Positions 17,870 through 27,156 of a stretch of 64,000 nt of DNA are shown piece after piece (within the stretch, counting starts at the first letter, position 1; each line of letters begins with the position of its first letter). The stretch comes from JAVBMJ01 sp031552535 (GTDB lineage Bacteria; Bacteroidota; Bacteroidia; Bacteroidales; Rikenellaceae). The stretch is taken from NCBI GenBank assembly GCA_031552535.1, contig JAVBMJ010000047.1:1-64000 (forward strand), in the 5' to 3' direction. The translations under genes and the position numbers were made by a program. The notes under the pieces were generated by a model. That model was given only the letters and a program-made list of their open reading frames with translations, ran no database searches and had not been told where the DNA came from.

Positions 17870-19168
17870 ATGAAAAAATTCTGGTTACCTCTGTTGCTTT
17901 TACTCTGCACGGCGACTTCGTGTACCGTCTATCGGAGCATCGTCTATTGGACGCCCGGCATCGACGAATATGGTGCGTTTCCCCGGGCGGGGATCGAAAC
18001 GGGCGATAATAAATTCCACTTTTATACCCGTCCCGATTCCGTAAGCGCGAAAATAGGTGCGGGCAATGTGATAATAGACAAAAAAGATACGATTACGGTC
18101 GATGAATATTTGTCGAAATCGCGCACCACGGCTTTTCTGATCATCCGCAACGACACGATCCTCTTCGAGAGATATTATCGCGGATATGACAGGTCTAAGA
18201 TTTCCACCTTCTTTTCGGTAACCAAGTCCGTCACGTCGTTGCTGACAGGCATTGCGGTCGACGAGGGCTACATAAAGAGCGTGCATGACCCCGTGACCGA
18301 CTACATCCCCGAGTTGAAGAGCCGCGATCCGCATTTCCAAAGACTCACGATAGAGCATCTGTTGAACATGGAGGCGGGGTTGAAATTCAATGAGTCGTAT
18401 ACCGATCCGTTCAGCGGTATGGCCAAGTTGTTTTATGGCCGGGATCAGTTGAAATTTATCGAGAAACTGAAATTCATTCGGGAGCCCGGCGAGGAGAACG
18501 ACTATAACAGCGCCACCACAGCCATTCTTGGTATAGTGCTCGAAAGGGCCACAGGCAGACCATACGCCGAATACCTCGAAGAGAAGGTGTGGAAGCCGCT
18601 GGGGATGGAGTATGGGGCTTCGGTGAATCTCGACGACAGGACGCACCGCTCGGCCAAGGCGTACGGGGGTTTGAATGCCACCGCAATCGATCTGGCGAAG
18701 ATAGGGCGGCTATACCTGAACGGTGGTAATTGGAACGGAACGCAGATCGTGTCGCGTCAATGGGTCGAGAGAAGCACCACGCCATGCATAGAGGCAAACC
18801 ATATGGGCGGCAAGTACGACGGCTACCAATATGGCTGGTACAGCAACAGCCGGGTGCATTATAAGGATTCGACGGGGGTGAGTTTCAGCAATATGGTCAG
18901 TGCGTCGAAGTTCGCCCGTGAATCGGGAGAGCGGTACTACAAACTATGGAAGGTGGACGACGAAGGCAACCCGGCAATACGCTGGCAGGTAACATATTAC
19001 GATCCCCAATATTACGCATTGGGTATCATGAGCCAGACGCTGTACGTCGACCCTGAGCGTAAATATATTGTGGTAAGGTTGGGAGAGGATTGGGCCGGAC
19101 GCTATAATACCGTATTACTCGCAAATACCCTCATGCGCTCTTCGCCGGTCGTGGAAGAGATGTGGTAG
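17870..19168 (+). CDS. Serine hydrolase, class C beta-lactamase family, lipoprotein
   Basis: The 432-residue protein has a lipoprotein signal (LLLLCTATSC). The serine beta-lactamase-like fold is shown by the nucleophile motif SVTK at residues 116-119 and YNS at 212-214, followed by ILGIVLERATGRPYAEYLEE and KVWKPLGM. Members are esterases, D-amino-acid peptidases or penicillin-binding-like enzymes; a true beta-lactamase role is not implied. It probably acts in the periplasm. It is expressed from the J1 promoter-like module and ends 24 bp before the convergent adk stop. Confidence 0.9.
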   Translation: MKKFWLPLLLLLCTATSCTVYRSIVYWTPGIDEYGAFPRAGIETGDNKFHFYTRPDSVSAKIGAGNVIIDKKDTITVDEYLSKSRTTAFLIIRNDTILFERYYRGYDRSKISTFFSVTKSVTSLLTGIAVDEGYIKSVHDPVTDYIPELKSRDPHFQRLTIEHLLNMEAGLKFNESYTDPFSGMAKLFYGRDQLKFIEKLKFIREPGEENDYNSATTAILGIVLERATGRPYAEYLEEKVWKPLGMEYGASVNLDDRTHRSAKAYGGLNATAIDLAKIGRLYLNGGNWNGTQIVSRQWVERSTTPCIEANHMGGKYDGYQYGWYSNSRVHYKDSTGVSFSNMVSASKFARESGERYYKLWKVDDEGNPAIRWQVTYYDPQYYALGIMSQTLYVDPERKYIVVRLGEDWAGRYNTVLLANTLMRSSPVVEEMW

Positions 19169-19192
19169 CCGGATATGTTGGCTGTGCCGGCA

Positions 19193-19777
19193 CTAACGCG
19201 AATGCTGCACCCCGTCGATGGCATCGCATAGCCGCCCGAATATCTCATCGGGAGTCCCTAATCCGTCAATAGCCACAAACTTACCTTGCGACCGGTAGAA
19301 GTCGGCGACGATGGCCGTCTGCCGTTTATAGATGGCTATGCGGTTGCATATAACCTCCCTGCTGGCATCGTCGGCCCGGCCACTCGACTTCCCGCGCAAC
19401 AGCAATCTCTCCACCAACTCCCCGTCGGGGACCTCCAGCGACAACATCACGTCGACGCTTATACCGTGACGGCCCATTATCTTGTCGAAAGCCTCGGCCT
19501 GCACCCTGGTGCGCGGAAAACCGTCGTAAATATTTCCCGCCGACCTGCGATGGTGTTCGACATAGTCGGCCACGATATTTATAACCAGATCATCGGGGGC
19601 CAGTTCTCCCCTGTCGATATAGTGGCGCATACTCTCGCCCAACTCCGAACCCGAGCGCATCTCCTCACGTATGACCTCCCCTGTGGAGATATGATTCAGG
19701 CCATACTTCGCCGCAAGCTGCGCCGCCTGCGTCCCTTTCCCCGCTCCCGGAGGCCCGAACAGTACAATATTCAACAT
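19193..19777 (-). CDS. adk: Adenylate kinase
   Basis: The product catalyses ATP + AMP to 2 ADP in the cytoplasm. It shows the P-loop GPPGAGKGTQA at residues 7-17, the AMP-binding DGFPRTRVQAEAFD at about 84, and the arginine-rich LID region RLLLRGKSSGRADDA. At 194 residues it is a short-LID form without zinc cysteines, as in other Bacteroidales. It is convergent with the serine hydrolase and divergent from thiL, with palindromic element B1 in the spacer. Confidence 0.95.
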   Translation of the reverse strand: MLNIVLFGPPGAGKGTQAAQLAAKYGLNHISTGEVIREEMRSGSELGESMRHYIDRGELAPDDLVINIVADYVEHHRRSAGNIYDGFPRTRVQAEAFDKIMGRHGISVDVMLSLEVPDGELVERLLLRGKSSGRADDASREVICNRIAIYKRQTAIVADFYRSQGKFVAIDGLGTPDEIFGRLCDAIDGVQHSR

Positions 19778-19791
19778 TACGTTACAAATTT

Positions 19792-19960
19792 TTAGAGTCT
19801 GTCCGATTTCCCTATGTAAAAAGATTTAAGGATGTTCCGGCGATGATTTTTGTGTGAAAATTGAGGCGCATAGCGGTGCTCTATGTAACGAAATTTTCAC
19901 ACAAAAATCGGCCCGGAAGAACTTACAATACTTTACATAGGGGATTTAGACAGACTCTTA
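19792..19960 (+). repeat. Palindromic mobile element, family B, copy 1
   Basis: A 163-bp element (19795-19957), GAGTCTG to CAGACTC, lies between TTA triplets. The inner stem GTGTGAAAAT pairs with ATTTTCACAC and the loop carries GAGGCGCATAGCGG. The outer arms differ from those of copy B2 at the very ends (GAGTCTG instead of GAAACTG), with matching changes on both sides. It lies 45 bp upstream of the thiL -7 box and 15 bp upstream of adk. Confidence 0.85.
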
Positions 19961-20004
19961 CGATTTGCAAAGGTATGTTTTTTTCTTTCGATAGCAAATA
20001 AAAA

Positions 20005-20012
20005 TATACCTT
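20005..20012 (+). promoter_or_regulatory. thiL -7 promoter element
   Basis: TACCTTTG fits the Bacteroidetes -7 consensus TAnnTTTG. It lies 27 bp upstream of the ATG at 20039 and excludes an in-frame start at 20012, which would be at or before the transcription start. Confidence 0.6.
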
Positions 20013-20038
20013 TGCCCTGTACAAAAGACCATAAAACC

Positions 20039-21085
20039 ATGAGTGGCAAAACGCGCACCGAGATATCGGAACTGGGCGAATTCGGCCTGATCGAAAAACT
20101 TACCTCGCGCTTCACGGCGCGGAACGCTTCCACCGCAACCGGGCCGGGTGACGACGCGGCGGTGATAGCACCATGTGGCGTGGACGGCCCCGTGGTTGTT
20201 CTCTCGACCGACATGATGTCGGAGGGCGTCGACTTCGACCTTACATATTTCCCCCTGAAACATCTTGGCTACAAAGCCGTGGTGGTGGGATGCAGCGACA
20301 TATGCGCCATGAACGCGGTCCCCCGCCAGATAATGCTCTCGCTGGGCGTGTCGGCAAAGTTGTGTGTCGAACACCTCGACGAATTCTACGACGGGGTCAA
20401 AGCCGCCTGCGACGAATACGGCATAGACCTGGCCGGAGGCGACACCTCGTCGTCGGTCAACGGGTTCACCATCGGCATAACGGCCGCAGGGGAAGCCCCG
20501 CGCGAGAAGATAGCTTACCGTGGCGGAGCACAGGCCAACGACCTGGTCTGCATCACGGGCGACCTCGGGGCGGCCTACATGGGTCTGCACCTGCTCGAAC
20601 GCGAAAAGCGCGCCCTTGCGGGACACCCGTCGCCCAAACCCCGTTTTGCAGGATACGAATACCTGCTGCAACGCCAATTGCGGCCGGCGTTGCGCGTCGA
20701 CGTGGTGCGCTGGCTGGATGAAGCGGGAATCGTCCCCACGTCTATGATCGACCTTTCCGACGGCCTGGCCTCCGACATGCTGCATATATGCCGCCGTTCG
20801 GGTTGCGGCGTGCGCATATACCTCGAACGCCTGCCCATCGCCCGCGACACCCACCGCATGGCCGGGGAGTTGCAGGCCGACCCGGTGGTGGCGGCTCTCA
20901 ATGGTGGCGACGACCATGAACTGCTGTTCACCGTGCCGCTGTCGATGCGCGACAGAGTGGTGGCGATGGGAGGCATCGAAATAATAGGGCACATCACCGA
21001 GGCTGCACGCGGCGCCGTGCTTGTTACTCCCGACGGAGCGGAATCGCCCCTCACGGCACAAGGCTGGGTGCGCAGCGGATCATAA
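20039..21085 (+). CDS. thiL: Thiamine-monophosphate kinase
   Basis: The product phosphorylates thiamine monophosphate to thiamine pyrophosphate, the last step of cofactor synthesis. The PurM/ThiL fold is indicated by ELGEFGLIEKL at the start, GPGDDAAVI (metal-binding Asp pair), STDMMSEGVDFDL, GGDTSSSVNGFTIGITAAGE and MIDLSDGLASDMLHIC. The 348-residue length is normal. ATG 20039 was chosen because the conserved sequence starts there and a promoter precedes it. There is no TPP-riboswitch-like sequence ahead of it and no other thiamine gene in the window. Confidence 0.93.
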   Translation: MSGKTRTEISELGEFGLIEKLTSRFTARNASTATGPGDDAAVIAPCGVDGPVVVLSTDMMSEGVDFDLTYFPLKHLGYKAVVVGCSDICAMNAVPRQIMLSLGVSAKLCVEHLDEFYDGVKAACDEYGIDLAGGDTSSSVNGFTIGITAAGEAPREKIAYRGGAQANDLVCITGDLGAAYMGLHLLEREKRALAGHPSPKPRFAGYEYLLQRQLRPALRVDVVRWLDEAGIVPTSMIDLSDGLASDMLHICRRSGCGVRIYLERLPIARDTHRMAGELQADPVVAALNGGDDHELLFTVPLSMRDRVVAMGGIEIIGHITEAARGAVLVTPDGAESPLTAQGWVRSGS

Positions 21086-21217
21086 TACCACACACTTCGA
21101 CTACCACTTTTTATAAAAAGCGGCACCAAAATTCTTTAGGAAGTGCTGACGCTCTTCTTTATCGCTCTTAATATCCCGACAGCCCGGGTCGATGCCCTTT
21201 GGGGCTCATGCAGGAGA

Positions 21218-21270
21218 TAAGTAATATCGAATATTTATTTAACCATTTTATTTTTTTCATTTCCGGTGAA
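21218..21270. repeat. Half copy of the palindromic element E
   Basis: TAAGTAATATCGAATATTTA at 21218 and the following TTTATTTAACC..TTTTATTTTTTTC..TTCCGGTG are the inverted copy of the right half of the tandem palindromes at 46682-46999. No partner half is present. The sequence lies between thiL and queA. Confidence 0.6.
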
Positions 21271-21307
21271 ACATTTTTCAAAAAATCACGTATTATATAT
21301 TCAGCCG

Positions 21308-21315
21308 TATATTTG
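21308..21315 (+). promoter_or_regulatory. queA -7 promoter element
   Basis: TATATTTG, 40 bp upstream of the queA start codon, matches TAnnTTTG. The upstream region is AT-rich and no clean TTTG is placed at the ideal distance. Confidence 0.5.
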
Positions 21316-21354
21316 CCGGCTTGAAATATTTTGTTTTCCATCCATCCCCGGACA

Positions 21355-22404
21355 ATGAAACTATCTCATTACAACTACAATTTCTCGCCCGAACTGCTGG
21401 CGAAATATCCTACCGAAAATCGCGACGACTCACGGCTGATGGTCATAAACCGTAAAACGGGAGAGATCGGCCATCACGTCTTCAATAAGGTCATCGACTT
21501 TTTCAACGAGAACGACGTATTCATCTTCAATAATACCAAAGTCTTTCCCGCCCGTCTTTACGGGAACAAGGAGAAGACCGGGGCCGAGATCGAGATATTC
21601 CTTTTGAGGGAGTTGAACCGCGAGTTACGTCTATGGGACGTTCTGGTCGATCCTGCGCGTAAAATCAGGATCGGCAACAAGCTCTACCTGGGGGAGGACG
21701 ACATGCTTGTGGCCGAAGTTATCGACAACACCACTTCGCGCGGCCGCACGTTGCGTTTTCTCTTCGACGGCAGTTACGAGGAGTTCAAGGCGGCGCTCTA
21801 CCGCCTGGGCGAGATGCCTTTGCCGCGCTGGATCAGGGAAAAGGTGGAAGACATCGACTCGGAGCGCTACCAGACTATTTTCGCCAGGCACGAAGGTGCC
21901 GTCGCCGCTCCCACGGCCGGATTGCATTTCAGCAGGCACCTGCTCAAGCGCATGGAAATAAAGGGGATACAGCAGGCGGAGATCACCCTGCACGTCGGGT
22001 TGGGTAATTTCCGCACGGTGGATGTGGAGGATCTGACAAAGCACAAGATGGACTCTGAGCAGTTTATCATCGACGAGCCGACGAGCGAGGCAATAAATGC
22101 GGCGAAGTGCGCGTCGAGGAAAATCTGCGCGGTAGGCACCACGGTTATGCGTGCCATCGAGAGTTCGGTTTCGACCAACGGCATGGTCAAGCCTTTCGAC
22201 GGGTGGACCAATAAATTTATTTTCCATCCCTATGAGTTCAGCGTTGCCGACGCGATGATAACCAATTTCCATCTTCCGCAATCGCCCCAGTTGATGATGG
22301 TGGCCGCTTTCGGGGGCTACGACATTATAATGAAAGCATACCAGACAGCCATAGAGGAAGGTTACCGCTTCGGGACCTATGGCGACGCCATGCTTATACT
22401 GTAA
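21355..22404 (+). CDS. queA: S-adenosylmethionine:tRNA ribosyltransferase-isomerase
   Basis: The product adds the epoxycyclopentanediol group to preQ1 at tRNA position 34 in queuosine synthesis. Its features are YNFSPELLAKYPTENRDDSRL at the N-terminus, VFIFNNTKVFPARLYGNK, GAVAAPTAGLHFS, ITLHVGLGNFRTVDVEDL and NFHLPQSPQLMMVAAFGG, all characteristic of QueA. Length is 349 residues. The start at 21355 fits the promoter at 21308 better than 21331. No preQ1 riboswitch was recognised. Confidence 0.95.
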   Translation: MKLSHYNYNFSPELLAKYPTENRDDSRLMVINRKTGEIGHHVFNKVIDFFNENDVFIFNNTKVFPARLYGNKEKTGAEIEIFLLRELNRELRLWDVLVDPARKIRIGNKLYLGEDDMLVAEVIDNTTSRGRTLRFLFDGSYEEFKAALYRLGEMPLPRWIREKVEDIDSERYQTIFARHEGAVAAPTAGLHFSRHLLKRMEIKGIQQAEITLHVGLGNFRTVDVEDLTKHKMDSEQFIIDEPTSEAINAAKCASRKICAVGTTVMRAIESSVSTNGMVKPFDGWTNKFIFHPYEFSVADAMITNFHLPQSPQLMMVAAFGGYDIIMKAYQTAIEEGYRFGTYGDAMLIL

Positions 22405-22422
22405 TCCCGCCGTAGCGACAGG

Positions 22423-22454
22423 TTTTGTTATCGGTCTAATTTTTTGTACCTTTG
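22423..22454 (+). promoter_or_regulatory. Promoter for the GT5-like/DUF4270 operon
   Basis: TTTTG (22423-22427) and TACCTTTG (22447-22454) are separated by 19 bp, a near-ideal Bacteroidetes promoter. The start codon at 22490 is 36 nt downstream. Confidence 0.7.
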
Positions 22455-22489
22455 CGGATAATTCCCATTACCGGGACTAAACGTCAGTT

Positions 22490-23311
22490 ATGAGTAGCAG
22501 CAAGATTTTGTATGTCTGTCAGGAGATTGCGCCTTACGTACCCGACAGTGGATTGTCTTCGCTGTGTCGCACCCTTTTGGGTGCCATGCAGGAGCGGGGC
22601 AACGAGATACGGACGTTTATGCCCAAGTACGGGTCTATCAACGAGCGGCGCAACCAGTTGCACGAGGTGATAAGGCTGTCGGGGATGAACCTGATTATCA
22701 ACAACCACGACCACCCGTTGATACTCAAGGTTGCTTCGATTCCTTCGGCGCGTGTCCAGATCTATTTCATCGACAACGAAGATTATTTTTCGCGTAAGGC
22801 CATGCTGCGCGATGCGGATTGCGCGTGGTTTGCGGATAACGACGAGCGTTCGTTATTTTTTGCGCGCGGCGTTCTGGAGACGGTCAAAAAGTTGCGCTGG
22901 GAGCCCGATGTGGTGCATTGCCACGGGTGGTTTTCGGCTATCGTACCTATCTACCTGCGCAACCGCTTTGCCGACGACCCGTTGTTCCGCGACGCCAAAA
23001 TTGTGGTATCGCTTTACGACGACGCTTTCGAGGGGTCGCTCAACGCCGGTTTCAAGAAAAAGATCGCCGGAGAGATCAACGATAAGGAAAAGTTGGAGAT
23101 AATCGACGAGCCCACATACGAAAATGTAATGAAACTCGTTATAGATAATGCCGACGCTATCGTTATAGAAACCCCATCGCCCTCCCCGGGCCTGGAGGAG
23201 TATGTGCGTAGCAGCGGCAAGCCTGTTTTGGAGTACCAGGATAAATCCGGCGACGGTTATTTGGACTTATATCATAAGTTTTATGACGATTTGCGCAAGA
23301 AAGAGGAGTAA
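22490..23311 (+). CDS. Glycogen/starch synthase N-terminal (GT5) domain protein, short form
   Basis: The 273-residue protein matches the N-terminal half of a GT5 glycogen synthase: KILYVCQEIAPYVPDSGLSS in place of the usual KVGGLADV loop, IRTFMPKYG, IYFIDNEDYF, and DVVHCHGWFSAIVPIYLRN. The C-terminal GT-B half that holds the nucleotide-sugar site is absent; the protein stops after a region with TPSPSPGLEEY. The usual K-x-G-G loop is also replaced by DSGLS. So enzymatic activity is doubtful, and I would not call it glgA. It is followed 1 bp later by a DUF4270 lipoprotein in the same operon. Confidence 0.75.
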   Translation: MSSSKILYVCQEIAPYVPDSGLSSLCRTLLGAMQERGNEIRTFMPKYGSINERRNQLHEVIRLSGMNLIINNHDHPLILKVASIPSARVQIYFIDNEDYFSRKAMLRDADCAWFADNDERSLFFARGVLETVKKLRWEPDVVHCHGWFSAIVPIYLRNRFADDPLFRDAKIVVSLYDDAFEGSLNAGFKKKIAGEINDKEKLEIIDEPTYENVMKLVIDNADAIVIETPSPSPGLEEYVRSSGKPVLEYQDKSGDGYLDLYHKFYDDLRKKEE

Positions 23312-23312
23312 T

Positions 23313-24743
23313 ATGAAATATGGGTCATTGGCTGTAGCCGCGGTGTTAGGGTTATCTGTAGGCTGTACTACGGTCGACGATAGCCTGGGGTTGGATTTGA
23401 TACCGGACAACCAGAAGATAGAGTTGAAAATCGCATCGTTTTCCGATGTTGCCGGGACTTATGTGGCTATGACCGATTCGATCCCCACCAACTACCTGGG
23501 TGTTGCGCTTCTGGGCAACCGCATGTCGCCCACATTCGGGGCTCTTCAGTGTAGCGCGATCCTGCAATACACGGGTTATCCGTTCACCGACGAGGAGATC
23601 GAGGATGGCGGGTTCGGCTACAGGCCGGTCATGGACTCGTTGATGCTGTACCTCAATGTCAACTATGTGTCGGACAAGGACGATGCCTCGAAATACGATG
23701 CGGGGCAGCGGTTCAATATCTACGAAGTTACGGACAAGATAAAGAACGACTCGGTATATTTCCAGACCTATCCGGCCGAAACGGTGTCGGATATGAGCGA
23801 GCCGCTGTTCTGGTTCGAGTGGAAGGGTAAGGGCGCCAACTACGGATTCAAGCTCAAGACCACAGCCAGGGGCGAAACCTATATGCAGAAGCTGGTGGAT
23901 GCCGGCACGGATGTTTACGCCAACGACACGTTGTTTGTCGACATGTTCAAGGGATTCTACATTGCTCCCGATCCGGCGTCTACCAAAAACGGCGTGGTAT
24001 ACAACGTCAACCTTTTGTCGTCGAACACCCGCATGGTGGCCTGTATCCACAACTATGACAAGGAGACCCTGAAGGTGAAGGACACTCTTACCAAGATTTA
24101 CATTTTTGCCGACACCTATGTTTCGTCTTACGACGGCTCCAAGGGCAATTACTACAATACGTCGATCAACAAGATCGTGCACGACTATACCGGCACGCCT
24201 ATACACGGCATCAACGACACGGTCCGTGGTTCCGCTACGGTGAATCCCGTTTATGTCCAGGGATATTGCGGTGTATACACCTACCTCCGTATCAGGCAGC
24301 AGTTTATAGACCAAGTCATGGCTCTCAAAACACAGGACGGGACTACCTACAGTAACATTGTGATCAACAATGCGAAGATTGTCTTTCCGGTGGATGACCG
24401 TACGGTCCCGGCATACAACCTTGCCCTTTCACGGCTGGGAATGATGTATGACTACACTTACTCGTCGTTGAAATGGATTCCCGACTACAATATCGACGCA
24501 ATATCCAACGGGTCGACGATACCTTACGGCGGATACCTCAACCGGAGCCACGGCGCCTATGAGATGGATATCACGGTTTATGTTCAACGCCTTATCGACA
24601 ACAAGCCGTCGGCACAACGCACGATACACCTCGTACCCCATCTCAGCCAAAACCTCGGGCAATACGGCGAGGTTGTCATAGGCGGTGCGGGAAGTGCTGC
24701 GGGAGCTCCCAGGATAGAGTTGATATACACACTGGTCAGATAA
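23313..24743 (+). CDS. DUF4270 family lipoprotein
   Basis: The 476-residue lipoprotein has a signal ending LGLSVGC. It belongs to the Bacteroidetes DUF4270 family, judged from LGLDLIPDNQKIEL, the SIPTNYLGVALLGN segment and the YGEVVIGGAGSAAGAPRIEL ending. The family is of unknown function, probably outer-membrane or surface located. ATG 23313 has a good ribosome site (AAGAGGAG) overlapping the end of the upstream gene, so the two are translationally linked. An alternative start far upstream at 23202 would overlap the upstream gene by 110 bp and bypass the signal peptide. Confidence 0.88.
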   Translation: MKYGSLAVAAVLGLSVGCTTVDDSLGLDLIPDNQKIELKIASFSDVAGTYVAMTDSIPTNYLGVALLGNRMSPTFGALQCSAILQYTGYPFTDEEIEDGGFGYRPVMDSLMLYLNVNYVSDKDDASKYDAGQRFNIYEVTDKIKNDSVYFQTYPAETVSDMSEPLFWFEWKGKGANYGFKLKTTARGETYMQKLVDAGTDVYANDTLFVDMFKGFYIAPDPASTKNGVVYNVNLLSSNTRMVACIHNYDKETLKVKDTLTKIYIFADTYVSSYDGSKGNYYNTSINKIVHDYTGTPIHGINDTVRGSATVNPVYVQGYCGVYTYLRIRQQFIDQVMALKTQDGTTYSNIVINNAKIVFPVDDRTVPAYNLALSRLGMMYDYTYSSLKWIPDYNIDAISNGSTIPYGGYLNRSHGAYEMDITVYVQRLIDNKPSAQRTIHLVPHLSQNLGQYGEVVIGGAGSAAGAPRIELIYTLVR

Positions 24744-24763
24744 AACACAGGAATACGACAGGG

Positions 24764-24790
24764 GCTCTCCGGGTGGGGAGCTTCGCCGTT
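24764..24790 (+). terminator. Possible terminator after DUF4270
   Basis: GCTCTCC (24764-24770) pairs with GGGGAGC (24775-24781) with one wobble and a GGGT loop. The following sequence is only weakly T-rich, so termination may be partial and topA may be co-transcribed. Confidence 0.4.
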
Positions 24791-24811
24791 TTATCGAAAT
24801 TACATACTGCG

Positions 24812-27109
24812 ATGCAAGAAAATTTAGTTATTGTCGAGTCGCCTGCCAAAGCCAAAACGTTGCAAAAGTTCCTGGGCGGCAACTTTGTCGTCAAATCGAG
24901 TTTCGGCCATATCCGGGATCTGGCAAAGAAGGACCTCGGTATAGATATCGACGCCAATTTTGCGCCATCTTACGAAATATCCGAAGACAAGAAAAAAGTA
25001 GTGGCCGAACTTGCCAAGGCTGTAAAGTCGGCGAAAGCGGTGTGGCTGGCTTCCGATGAAGACCGCGAGGGGGAAGCCATAGCGTGGCACCTGACTCAGG
25101 TATTGGGTCTCGATGTGGTCTCGACGCGCAGGATAGTGTTCCATGAAATCACCAAAAAAGCGATCCTGGAGGCTGTTGAGCATCCTCGAACCATCGACAT
25201 GAACCTTGTCGATGCGCAACAGGCGCGCAGGATCCTGGATCGTTTGGTCGGTTTTGAGTTGTCTCCTGTTTTGTGGAAAAAGGTGAAGCCGTCGCTTTCG
25301 GCCGGCAGGGTGCAGAGCGTTGCTGTGAGGCTGATAGTTGAGCGGGAACGGGAGATCATCGGATTCGGTTCGAAACCATATTTCAGTGTTTCGGGGCAGT
25401 TCCATGCCGCTGGCGACGATAGTAAGAGTTTGTTCAAGGCTCTTCTCAGCCGCAGGTTCGACGACAAGGCGCAGGCGCAGGCATTCCTTGAGAGGTGCCG
25501 CGGGGCGGAATACACCCTGTTGAAACTGGAGCAGAAACCCTCGACTCGTTACCCGGCGGCTCCGTTCACGACTTCGACCCTGCAACAGGAGGCATCTCGC
25601 AAGTTGGGTCTTGGGGTATCTCAGACCATGTCGCTGGCCCAGAGGCTTTACGAGGCGGGGCATATAACGTATATGCGTACCGACTCTGTTAACCTTGCAG
25701 GCAGCGCCGTTGCTGCGGCCAAGGCGGAAATCGTCAGGCAGTTCGGGGAGAAGTACTCCGAGCCGCGTGCTTACAAAACCAAGACCAAGGGGGCTCAGGA
25801 GGCCCACGAAGCCATACGTCCTACGGACATCGCCGCAGTTTCAATCGACGGCACGCCGCAGGAGAAGCGCCTCTACGATTTGATCTGGAAACGTACGGTT
25901 GCCTCGCAGATGGCCTCGGCCCAGATAGAAAAGACGGTGGCCACGATAGGCATAAGCACCTCGGCGGAGCAGTTTACAGCCACTGGCGAAGTGATCCGCT
26001 TCGACGGTTTTCTGAAACTTTATTCCGAATCGACCGACGACGACGGGGAGCAGGGCGAGGAGGGCATGCTGCCCGCCATGTCCGAGGGCGGGAAGCTGGT
26101 CAACTGTGAGATCACGGCCACGGAACGTTCCACGCAGCCTCCGTCGCGTTACTCCGAGGCTTCTCTCGTTAAAAGGCTGGAGGAGTTGGGTATCGGCCGC
26201 CCGTCGACCTACGCGCCTACGATATCGACCATCATTACACGCGGTTATGTTGTCAAGCAAAATAAAGAAGGTGTTAAGCGCGAATATGTACAATTGCGTC
26301 TCGTGGACGGCAGGATCGGCGAGAAGGTGTCGTCTGAAAATGTAGGGCGCGAGAAGAACCGCCTTTCGCCGACCGACATAGGAATGCTTGTCAACGATTA
26401 TCTTGAGGGGCAGTTCAGCGGAATTATAGATTATAACTTCACGGCCAATGTCGAAAAGGAGTTTGACGAGATAGCCGAGGGGGGTAAGAAATGGCAGGAT
26501 ATGATCCGCTCGTTCTATTTTCCGTTCCATACCACTGTTGAGCAGGCTCTGGAGGCCACTCCGGTACAAAAGGGTGGACAGGTCAGGGTTTTGGGCACCG
26601 ATCCCGTGACGGGCCGCGATGTGAGCGCCCGCATAGGCCGTTACGGACCGATGGTGCAGATCGAGGCTCCCGAGGGCGAGAAACCGCGCTACGCGAGTAT
26701 GCGCAAGGGTCAGTTGATAGCTTCAATAACCCTGGAGGAGGCCCTGGAGTTGTTTTCGCTGCCGCGTGTTGCGGGGGTGATCGATGGGAAGGAGGCGGTT
26801 ATAGGCATAGGCAAGTTCGGGCCTTATGTGCGTTACGACGGCAAGTTCACCTCCCTGGAAAAGTCGGACGATCCGTATAGTATTACCATCGAACGTGTTG
26901 CCGAGCTGCTGAAGGCGAAGGAGGCTGCAGGCGGCGGCAAGAAGGTTATCAGGGATTTTACCGAGGAGCCTTCCATGCAGGTTCTCAACGGTCGCTACGG
27001 TCCTTATATCGCTTTCAACGGCAAGAACTACAAAATACCCAAGGGTACCGATCCGGCAACCCTTTCGTTGGACGATTGCCGCACTATTGTCTCCAAAGCA
27101 ACCAGGTGA
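24812..27109 (+). CDS. topA: DNA topoisomerase I
   Basis: This type IA topoisomerase relaxes negative supercoils. The Toprim domain begins ENLVIVESPAKAKTLQKFLG. SDEDREGEAIAWH carries the acidic metal ligands, and the catalytic tyrosine is Tyr287 in ITYMRTDS. The 765-residue protein has no zinc fingers. Instead the C-terminus carries three topoisomerase C-terminal repeats, recognised by IGRYGPMVQI, IGKFGPYVRYDGKF and NGRYGPYIAFNGK. ATG 24812 is used; an upstream GTG at 24773 lies inside the preceding hairpin. Confidence 0.96.
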   Translation: MQENLVIVESPAKAKTLQKFLGGNFVVKSSFGHIRDLAKKDLGIDIDANFAPSYEISEDKKKVVAELAKAVKSAKAVWLASDEDREGEAIAWHLTQVLGLDVVSTRRIVFHEITKKAILEAVEHPRTIDMNLVDAQQARRILDRLVGFELSPVLWKKVKPSLSAGRVQSVAVRLIVEREREIIGFGSKPYFSVSGQFHAAGDDSKSLFKALLSRRFDDKAQAQAFLERCRGAEYTLLKLEQKPSTRYPAAPFTTSTLQQEASRKLGLGVSQTMSLAQRLYEAGHITYMRTDSVNLAGSAVAAAKAEIVRQFGEKYSEPRAYKTKTKGAQEAHEAIRPTDIAAVSIDGTPQEKRLYDLIWKRTVASQMASAQIEKTVATIGISTSAEQFTATGEVIRFDGFLKLYSESTDDDGEQGEEGMLPAMSEGGKLVNCEITATERSTQPPSRYSEASLVKRLEELGIGRPSTYAPTISTIITRGYVVKQNKEGVKREYVQLRLVDGRIGEKVSSENVGREKNRLSPTDIGMLVNDYLEGQFSGIIDYNFTANVEKEFDEIAEGGKKWQDMIRSFYFPFHTTVEQALEATPVQKGGQVRVLGTDPVTGRDVSARIGRYGPMVQIEAPEGEKPRYASMRKGQLIASITLEEALELFSLPRVAGVIDGKEAVIGIGKFGPYVRYDGKFTSLEKSDDPYSITIERVAELLKAKEAAGGGKKVIRDFTEEPSMQVLNGRYGPYIAFNGKNYKIPKGTDPATLSLDDCRTIVSKATR

Positions 27110-27156
27110 CAGGGTTGGTGAAATAGTCAGGCCGGATTTTTTTCATATAAATTTCA

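Noticed and set aside
19960..20038. TPP riboswitch ahead of thiL
   Set aside because: No CUGAGA or ACC-GA-like conserved segments; a plain promoter with a short leader is present.
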